DNA from: Diphasiastrum complanatum
Taxonomy: Eukaryota > Streptophyta > Lycopodiopsida > Lycopodiales > Lycopodiaceae
Length of the DNA: 64,000 nucleotides
Direction of reading: 5' to 3'
Assembly (NCBI GenBank): GCA_029204225.1
Contig: CM055101.1
Location: 681,006 to 745,005, forward strand
Of the stretch, positions 56,359 through 64,000 are shown piece after piece. The notes under the pieces were generated by a model. The model searched no databases, was not told the DNA's origin, and was given only the letters and a program-made list of their open reading frames with translations. Position 1 is the first letter of the stretch; each line of letters opens with the position of its first letter. Made by a program: the position numbers and the translations under genes.

Positions 56359-56549
56359 CCCAAGATCCAGTCTTCCGTTCGAAGACCAAGCACATACCTC
56401 TGAAGTACCATCATATTCGAAACCTGATCTCGAAAGGAGAGCTCAATGTTGAATACATAGAATCAGAAGACATGATTGTAGACTTGCTGACCAAGCCACT
56501 GGACAAACCATTGTTTATAAAGCATAGGAAATCAATGAGAATTGGATAA
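56358..56549 (+). pseudogene. Copia RNase H C-terminal tail from a different lineage, copy 2
   Basis: As at 16449-16640; one silent or near-silent change near FHSKTK. Confidence 0.85.
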
Positions 56550-56609
56550 ACGAAAAGAAGGTTGAATCGTTCAAGAGGGTTGAAAATGGTGCACTCGACA
56601 ACCATTCCC

Positions 56610-57127
56610 TGTCATTCCCCAAGTCACCAAATAATTGGGCCCCCTATCAAAAACTTTAAGTGCCGAATAAGATTATCAAGCATGGCCCAACTATCAGAAC
56701 CATAGCTCATCAGGCAAGCTCCTGATGTCGGGCCTGAAGCTATCAAGCTATCACGCTCAACAACTAAAAAGCAACTTAACTAGAAAGGTAGTTAACTAGA
56801 GATTTAGCAAAAAAACTCTCTTGTAATGATTGGTTAATCCTTCTTGTAATCTCACAACGTGGGACACAAGTATAGAATAGAATCCAAATACAACTTAGAG
56901 AGATATATAGAAAGAGATATTTGTAGATCTGCAAGATAGCATAAAATACAATGTTGCAAGAGGAGCGTCAGGCTGCCAACGAGCAAGACACTGATTGACT
57001 CACTCTGCAAACAAAATACAAATGCAAATACACTCTCTGATCTTCCAACTCTGATTGTTGAATTATATGTCTGATTGATTGATTACTATATTGTTTTTAA
57101 TCTGTAGTCGAGTATCTAGGTCCTACA
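56610..57127 (+). repeat. Candidate 3' LTR of the second copia lineage, copy 2
   Basis: Pairs with 16701-17218; same uncertainty about its ends. Confidence 0.35.
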
Positions 57128-58217
57128 AATTCCATGCATAGTGTAGCGCATTTTTGCCAAGTATAGGCACACACGCAGCTGAGCACCAAATGCTTCGGCT
57201 AGCAAATACAAGCAAAACAAAAACAAAAAACCTCTATATTTTGTAGTCCTTTACATTATGACCTAGCTTCTGCAATACTTGTAGAAGAGTTTGGCATATT
57301 GATGTTATGACTAGTCCTACTGTGATGGTAGTTGAGTATCTAATTTTGAAGTATTTATAGCAAACTTTTTGAGTGCTGCATTGTCGATGTCTTTGTATGC
57401 CTTCGTTATAGGTTTCTAAAAGTAATTTAATTTCCATTCATTACAAGTTCATAAATTATCATGTTGTCATTTTAGTAAATCCTGAATCCTACCAATTTAC
57501 AAAATTTTGTAATTATTGTTATGTATTGTATGTTGTGAAATTAATCATCATATTACTAGGTCATCAGATTTCAGCAGTGGTAGTTGTAGTGGAAATCAAA
57601 AATTATGTTTTTGATTTCCTCGCATCCTAATTCTGGAATAGAGATTAGAGATACAAAACCTCGTCGTTAGTCAAGGCGAGACAGTTGGACCCTCACAAGC
57701 AACTCCATCACCCCTCAATCAAAACAAGCATCGCCGAGTCCCTTCTGATCCAAGGGAAGAGGAGGAGAATTGTGAATTATGCAATTATTACTTTTGAGAC
57801 AAATTGTTTACAAAATGAGCTAAACATTCTATGGATGTTTCTCGAATTCTTAATACCATTCTAGAAGAATTCCCACAAAAAATGAAATTTGATACAAAAG
57901 AAATAAATAAGCACGAGCTTATGGATAAGGTATCGTTCGGGGGGGGGGAGGTCCCTCCTTATTTGTGTTTGAAGTAGGACTGAAATAGAGTAGATTGTAG
58001 AAAAAACACCAGAAAAATACAAGAACCAAAAGGATGTTGTTGCCATTAGGATGCAATGATCGGGCAATCACAATTTGGGATCGAGTGGAAAGGGGGGTTC
58101 TATGCAAGCATGATAATTTACTTTAAACTCTAATTTTTTTTGTTTCAGAAACTGAGTTTGATCATTCATGTTGTTGTATTTTCCAATGACATATTAGCCC
58201 TAAATTGTATGTGGTAA

Positions 58218-58301
58218 ATGACGGACGATGGACAGCTTCTCACTAAAGAGTCGTATAGCACATTAGTGGATAAGTTGACCAGTGATGAATACCCCACAAA
58301 A
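58218..58301 (+). other. Exon-like fragment with splice donor, copy 2
   Basis: Identical 28 codons and donor to 18309-18392. Confidence 0.2.
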
Positions 58302-59308
58302 GTAAGTTGTTTTTCAATATAATATAAGCTTATCAATTATTTACAGCAAATACAAAAAAACAGATTTTATTTAACCCTAACTCTTGTTTGTTCATTCGTT
58401 TGTGTTAATGTTGAAGCTCTAGATGACATTCCAGATGATCAATCTAGCAAAAAATACACTAGAATTAGATTACATTAGATGTAGTATATATAATTAAATT
58501 AGGTTAGAAAAACTACAAAAGTGGTACATTCATCATCGACATGAGTACTATGATTAAAAATTTCCATGCTTTTCGATGTGAAAAGTATTTTGGAATGCTC
58601 AAATTCAACACGTATGTGTTATGTACTTTTATTATTTGCTATGGATGCAAAATGTTAAAAAATTCAAGCCAAGAAAGCATAACATTGTTTACAATGAATG
58701 CATAACTTAGTTATCAGTTTCCAAGAATGCATAATCATAATTCGAGAATGTTAAATGTAATTTGCTAAGAACATCAAGAACACATAATGTGGAAATTTAA
58801 TTTCATGAAGAGTGTTCCTTAATAATTTCATTTGTAGTAATGCTTTATATCCTTACTACATAGAAAGTAGGACTAATAATAAACAAGATTGTTGTTGTTT
58901 CATTTATTTTGTCGATGATGGATTTAAGTACTTAATCTCTAATGGTCAAGAAATAAAAAATGCATAATGCAATTACAATGTATCTGTTTGGAAACATACT
59001 ACGGCTAATCTTATGAAGCCAAATCACGAAATTATTTATAAAGTATATTTCTATGTCTATAAACTACTCAAATCAATTTTGCTTGGAACACACTCTTTTC
59101 TAACCTATATCTAAGAGTTTTTGAGTATTAGTTCTTGTTTTCAATGGATGACACATCTAAGTGAGCCACATGAGAAGTATCCAAAAACAAAAATCATTAT
59201 AGTGTCACCGGTTCTCAATAAAGCAAAACAAAACAGAGAACGTAAAGCATCCAAAGGACTTCAAAAATTGTAGATCACTCAATCAACTGATTTAGAAAAA
59301 TCAACCCT

Positions 59309-59515
59309 TTGAAACATCAGATATTTTTTTTCCCTCAAATGTATAGACAAGTTGCTAGCGTGGACATTCAACTTTTTTATGACGAGAAGACAAATGAATC
59401 TCAACACCTAAATCGGAATTTCATTCTCGTAGAATTCTGCAAACCTAATCATTTGTTTGATTATCCAGATGAACGGTCCTGTACGCAAGGCGTAAACCCA
59501 ATCATAGTGGACTAA
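59309..59515 (+). other. Short coding-like ORF, copy 2
   Basis: Identical translation to 19400-19606. Confidence 0.22.
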
Positions 59516-59914
59516 TATCTGCCAAACAAGTACAGCTGAGATGTTTCAAACTGTAAGACAGGCCTTGTGTCTAATTATATGCCAGGTTGAACTATGTACA
59601 GAGCCAGATGAAAAGTTAGAACAGCATTCACAGTAAAATATTCTAGAAATAAGAATTGTGAATGTGTAGAGTATGTACTAAGCAGGCTGTAGCGTTTACT
59701 TCATACGCGAACAGTGATGTTAACGTTGATTGAACGGGGCTTTCTTATTTTTACCATTTGCTATCTCAAAATTTAAACATTGAATATGGAAAGGTACAAT
59801 ATCTACCTAAATCACGCTGACGTTAGAAAGAACAACAGCTGTAAAGTTTAACTGTGCAAAATAATATCATCAAATGGATAATTACCTTTGAATCGTCAAC
59901 AATCGACTCGTGTA

Positions 59915-61547
59915 TCAGGTCCAAGGCATAGAAAGTTCCTCGCTACCGTTTTTGTGCAGCAACCAGACTCCTGTTGGCTTCACAACCCATTCTAGATTCG
60001 GATTTCCTTCATGCTTTGAAAGGTAGCAAGAAAAAGATAAGTTTTGAGCTCATATACACAAATATATGTCATCACGAGGTAGGCATTTTTTCCAACCTCC
60101 AAAATGGCTGAATTATATAATTTTTTGGGTGCTGCCAAGGGTTAATGAATTCTTGTTGTTAGTTAGACTCTATTCTATAAACATATTGGAAACAAGAATG
60201 ACAAGGTAGCAACACACTGCAGACGGAGCATGTCCATTCCTGTATTATGTTTCTCTGGCCAAAAGTCATTTAGTTGATGTAAATTGCAGGAGCGAATTTG
60301 TTATTTCTTTTATGCTAGATCCATGTCCAGTGTGATGAGAATTTAAAAGGAAGGACGGACCATTAGCTTGCATATTGCACGTACTGTAACATTCGCAAGA
60401 CAGGCTGATCTAACTAAAAAGACGTCCTAGGGATGAGCAATACCTGACTTCTGGGTGGAATGACACCACAGCAGCGGAATGGAAAAAGGGAGCGGAGCCC
60501 ACACTTGTAATTAAACGCATAGACTGAATGCTGGGATTACAATCTGAAATCACGAAGTTCATCGCCAGTTGCGATTCAAATGGGAAAGATACAAGGATCC
60601 TCCAACAAGGGAGGCAGCTTAAAAGGCATAAGTGAGAAGCTGACAGCAAGACAGGCAGAAGTCCTCAGCTGTGCATCGTCAGTTCAGGAGCACGAGTGTC
60701 CTGTGAGCAGCGAGCAATGACTCTGCCAACAGAGGTTCAAAGGCAGTTGCGGGGCAAAAAAGAGGGATTGCACACTCATTTTAGGTTTTTGGCATGATTA
60801 GCCCAGTTATGTTTCTCCGTGCTACTCAATTGGAATGTGTGAAAGTTATACAAATAACAACAGAATGTTCAAGGTACGTGTGTGCTCATTAGACATAAAA
60901 AAGGGTCCTGCAGTTTTTAAACACCAATTCTTTGTTAACCTAAATTTTGTCGTTGCTTATATAATTACATATTAAGCAGAGTGACTCAAGCATTCAATGA
61001 TAGTCTCATATATAGGATAATGTGCAATAAACCTTTCTTATCAATATATACTTTTCCTTCACAGTATGTACCTACGGCAGATATTGGTTATGAACCTTGA
61101 GAAAGAAATCGTCCCCATCGTTTTGTAAATTAACATTCCAAAATAACAAGCAGGAGTCAGACCATGACACGTCACACTATAGCTATGCAACATGATCAAT
61201 ATCAGATAAACTAAACACGAAAGATTGAGAGTCGACAGAAGGTTTCGCCTTACTTCCAAGTTCAATTCCCAAGTCCATGTCTGCACGTGGATTTCCTTCA
61301 ATGTCATGCCCTCCCCACTTGTGAGATCACAGCTATATTCAATGCTTTCATTCCCATTGAAACTATACGACCAGCTGAGACCATATCGCAACACATGAAC
61401 GCCCAAATATTTAGTGCCGTCTGAACAACCCGCTGATATGAGATCATCAGAGAGGTTTGTTACACGAAAGGAAGTAGCTAGAGACGAAGGTAAAAACACC
61501 TGAAGTAGAAATAGGCTGGCAAACAAAGAGAATAAGCGAATGATCGC

Positions 61548-61550
<3 letters not shown>
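59915..61550 (-). CDS. Plant self-incompatibility S1-like (SPH) secreted protein, copy 2, intact
   Basis: Two exons: exon 1 61254-61550 (99 codons), intron with donor GTAAGG and acceptor TTTCAAAG (about 1240 bp), exon 2 59915-60013 (32 codons plus TGA), phase 0, giving 131 residues, normal for the family. Signal peptide MAIIRLFSLFASLFLLQVFL ending near SSLATS, then the S1 domain: FRVTNLSDD, one Cys, LGVHVLRYGLSWSYSFNGNE, SIEYSCDL, IHVQTWTWELNLE, and from exon 2 NLEWVVKPTGVWLLHKNG and the terminal MPWT. S1 proteins are small secreted beta-sandwich proteins; the poppy founder acts in pollen rejection, most others have unknown roles. Only two Cys remain, fewer than many relatives. The exon 2 assignment is mine and depends on splicing. 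Confidence 0.75.

Positions 61551-61551
<1 letters not shown>

Positions 61552-61582
<31 letters not shown>
61552..61582. repeat. (GA)n microsatellite in the S1-like 5' UTR, copy 2
   Basis: About 31 nt versus 43 in copy 1. Confidence 0.95.
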
Positions 61583-61584
<2 letters not shown>

Positions 61585-61605
61585 GGAGCTACCTTCGTCT
61601 ACTTT

Positions 61606-61612
61606 CTTTATA
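61606..61612 (-). promoter_or_regulatory. TATA box of the S1-like gene, copy 2
   Basis: Minus-strand TATAAAG about 56 bp upstream of the ATG. Confidence 0.6.
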
Positions 61613-62939
61613 CAGAGAGTAGTGTGTGACGTAATGGGTTGTAGTTCTGCCCTAAAAACGACTCTCAGAGGAGAAAATATTTCAAACCGAAAAGCAATGT
61701 TGCTATATTCGAAACGAACCTAAGAATAAACTTATGGAATTCCCCCTGAAACCAGTTCGTTCAAACGCACCGATTTTTAAAACGATTTCGCCCTTGAAAC
61801 GAGAGTAGCGGGAAAAAGTAGATCAAAATTGAAAACAATTCTTAATTTATATTTCTTAGTGTTTACTTTGTGTTCTCTTGGATTAATTTAATGATTAAAT
61901 TATGCAATTCTGATTGCTCCCAGAATTCCTATTGCAATAGTAATTCTTAGGAGCAATCACAATTGCATTCATCTTTGTGGCTGAGGGCATTATGCATATA
62001 AGGCCCATGATACCTTAGCCTAGAAAATCTATTAAAAAGAAATTTTTTTAGATTTTCACATAGGATAATGGTCCCTTGTGCTAGTGCACTTAGACCTAGG
62101 CTCTAAAAATCAATGTCATCAAAAACAGGTGGTGAATTCCATGTCATGAAAAACAACCTCGCCCAACATCCCATTCATGTAGTAATCATTCTAAGTTGTG
62201 GACACTACGGAGCATGGACTTATGGATCATTAGTTGATCTGAAGCATGTGCTCATCATAACCATGAATTACTCTTCACAATGCATTGCACATCATCAATC
62301 TATCATAGCCTATGTATGATTGATAATGTCTTCAGGCTCCAAGCAATAATAATGTTACATTTGGCATTATATCAAGAGATGGCAACATGTATGAGAAAAT
62401 TATCACAACAATTACACTAATATCGTATGTCAACAAGCCTTAGATAAACATGCATTCCTTTAAATGATATTAGGGTTTTTGAGCCAATTAAACAATGGAA
62501 ATTTTAAATTGGCCAGTAGCAAACTTAAATAGTGTCTATGATAGGAAAGAGATTCATTATCACCATATGCTAGCTCTTGTGTGCGGAAAAGCTTTGAACA
62601 ATTATCCAAGTAACCCAACATTGAATTTCGTTCCATTCTTATGGAGTGAAAACGTATAGGAATGTAATCGGATGGAACTAGTGAAAAAAGAAACTTGAAA
62701 AAGAACAAAAAATGCGGGCAACATGACCCAAAATTTTTTCTACATTTATGGAGTTTGCCTAGTTGAGAGAGGGCGACCTATTGAGGGAAGTACTTGGTAG
62801 CCATAGGCAAATTGTGATTTATGACTTTATTGACCTACACGTATCCAGTGAGTCTATTCATATGTTATTTTAGCCATTTGGTAAGTTTTTTCCATGTTGT
62901 TTTTTCTTTTGTTTCTTTCTACTATCATCATAGAATTAT
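61613..62939. other. Upstream region of the S1-like gene, non-coding, copy 2
   Basis: Pairs with 21712-23038; nothing recognised except the hairpin. Confidence 0.4.
61904..61966. repeat. 63-nt imperfect hairpin, copy 2
   Basis: Same sequence as 22003-22065. Confidence 0.7.
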
Positions 62940-63203
62940 TGTGTCATCTTTGTAGTATAGAGGTTCATCGCTAGGAGCAGCAACTTCGCCTTCACCTGCA
63001 TAGCACGAAGAGAGACGGAGAGGAGAGAGAATAGAGAGAGAACGCCTAGGTCGAGAGAGGCTTTGGGGGCTCAAGCACCTATCCAAAGCTATTCACACCC
63101 AACCTAGGAAAGAGAGAGAGAAAGAGAGAGGAAAGAGAGAAGGCCTTGGCTAGGAAAGGCTTTGGGGGCTCGAGCACCTACCCAAAGCTATTCGGTCCTA
63201 ACC

Positions 63204-63275
<72 letters not shown>

Positions 63276-63728
63276 AACCAAGAGAGTTTCCTCCTTAGAT
63301 TGAGAATGTCAAATGAGTACAAATGGTGCCCTTTTATTCTTGGGGAGGCCCTTGCCCCATTCATCCTATTGGCTATGTGAAGTGGCATGGATTGCAATCT
63401 TAGCCCTTCAAAAAAACACAAAAGATCTAGTGGTGCACAAAGAAACACACCCCACCTACCACCATTTGACTTTGACTCCACCTTGTAACTTAGAAAACTT
63501 AGGTTAACTTAAACTTTGGCCTTTTTCACATTATTTATTTTACATGGCCCAAAGTCATTAGGATACAACTTAAATGTGCTCATTGGGCTGGGCTTATGCA
63601 CGTTGCTGGAAGCCAGTGCCTCGCACTTATTGCTCTACTGTACTGTGGCGGAGCCCACTTGGTCAGGCTTAGTCAACAATAGTGGTGGGACCCACTAATT
63701 TGTTATTGTATAGGAAATACCCACGACA
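62940..63728 (-). repeat. LTR-like block, copy 2
   Basis: Pairs with 23039-23805. Its internal GA tract (63204-63269) is about 22 nt longer than in copy 1. Confidence 0.6.
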
Positions 63729-63797
63729 AGGTCCTCGGCCCAAAGAAGTGTTGGTTCCTCAGCACTTGGCTGCAATTGTCGTGAAAGATAGCTGATA

Positions 63798-63802
63798 TTG
63801 GC
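63798..63802 (+). other. Empty target site of element B
   Basis: TTGGC occurs once here in the uninterrupted sequence, whereas 23875-23879 and 30311-30315 flank element B. The following 198 bp to the window end match 30316-30513. Confidence 0.93.
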
Positions 63803-64000
63803 TCGTTTACTACTGGGACATGGATGCTTCAAGAAAAGCGTGGGCTTACGTAAAACTTGAGACTTTATTGGATGATGGTGAGCAGCAAGAACTTGGACTT
63901 GCCAGAGTTTCAATAATACCCATAAGGGTCTAAGAGAGGATCAAAATCAAGTGAAATCTTTGTGAGTTTTTAGATGAACCTAGTATTGAATTCTACAAAC

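Larger units (their letters stand above)
51839..57127 (+). mobile_element. Composite copia-derived element D, copy 2
   Basis: Pairs with 11930-17218; same gag lesions, same fusion to unknown sequence, same switch to foreign RNase H at 56358. 5' LTR part 51839-52262, leader repeats at 52563-52639. Confidence 0.75.
57128..59914. other. Mostly non-coding 2.8 kb with exon-like fragments, copy 2
   Basis: Pairs with 17219-20005. In the fragment matching 17733-17888 the two changes noticed (TCGCCT to TCACCC) are both synonymous in the proposed frame. Confidence 0.4.
45686..64000 (+). repeat. Large direct duplication, copy 2
   Basis: Partner of 1-30513. Lacks the internal part of element A (solo LTR only) and all of element B. 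Continues beyond the window end; whether it extends left of 45686 cannot be judged, because copy 1 begins at the window edge. Confidence 0.95.

Overview
This is nuclear DNA of a land plant. The evidence is a stack of nested LTR retrotransposons of plant type (Ty1/copia elements primed by initiator tRNA-Met, a degraded Ty3/gypsy element, an En/Spm-CACTA remnant) and one intron-containing host gene of the plant self-incompatibility S1 (SPH) family, a family confined to plants. The lineage cannot be fixed from the sequence. A Cys-rich transposase-like gene and the repeat load made me think of a large-genome seed-free plant such as a fern, but that is impression only. There are no bacterial features, no CRISPR array and no complete tRNA or rRNA gene.

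The main architecture is a direct duplication. Positions 1-30513 (copy 1) and 45686-64000 (copy 2) carry the same sequence in the same order at about 99 percent identity; both copies run to or past a window edge. They differ by two transposon events. Copy 1 holds a full-length copia element (A, 189-6619, minus) where copy 2 keeps only a solo LTR (45874-46528) with the same target duplication ATTTT. Copy 1 also holds a second full-length element of the same family (B, 23880-30310, plus), while copy 2 shows the unoccupied site at 63798-63802. So A inserted before the duplication or allelic split, and B inserted after it or only in one copy.

Shared content, in order: a degraded gypsy gag (minus); a non-coding stretch with an array of TGCGAGAGTT-like motifs and a triple 35-bp repeat; a Cys-rich transposase-like gene with an in-frame stop (plus); a 29-nt 5' half of tRNA-Arg joined to an A tract; a composite copia-derived element (D) whose integrase and reverse transcriptase are replaced by about 1.7 kb of unrecognised coding sequence, followed by the RNase H tail of a different copia lineage; 2.8 kb of mostly non-coding DNA with a few exon-like fragments; the two-exon S1-like gene (minus), intact in copy 2 and frameshifted in its signal peptide in copy 1; a 63-nt hairpin; and a GA-rich LTR-like block.

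Between the copies (30514-45685) lie a decayed copia gag fragment, a CACTA TNP2-type remnant (minus), an LTR-like block (32277-33078), copia element C (33087-39228, plus; one nonsense codon before the reverse-transcriptase catalytic motif), and a more GC-rich minus-strand segment. That segment holds a decayed extra ORF with its own TATA box and coiled coil (39234-42336), then a gypsy pol (43240-45868) whose RNase H domain is missing. This pol runs into the gag of copy 2.

Most protein-coding DNA here is retroelement. The S1-like gene in copy 2 is the only convincing intact host gene. The unknown ORFs of element D and the extra ORF beside the gypsy pol are the best candidates for undescribed biology.
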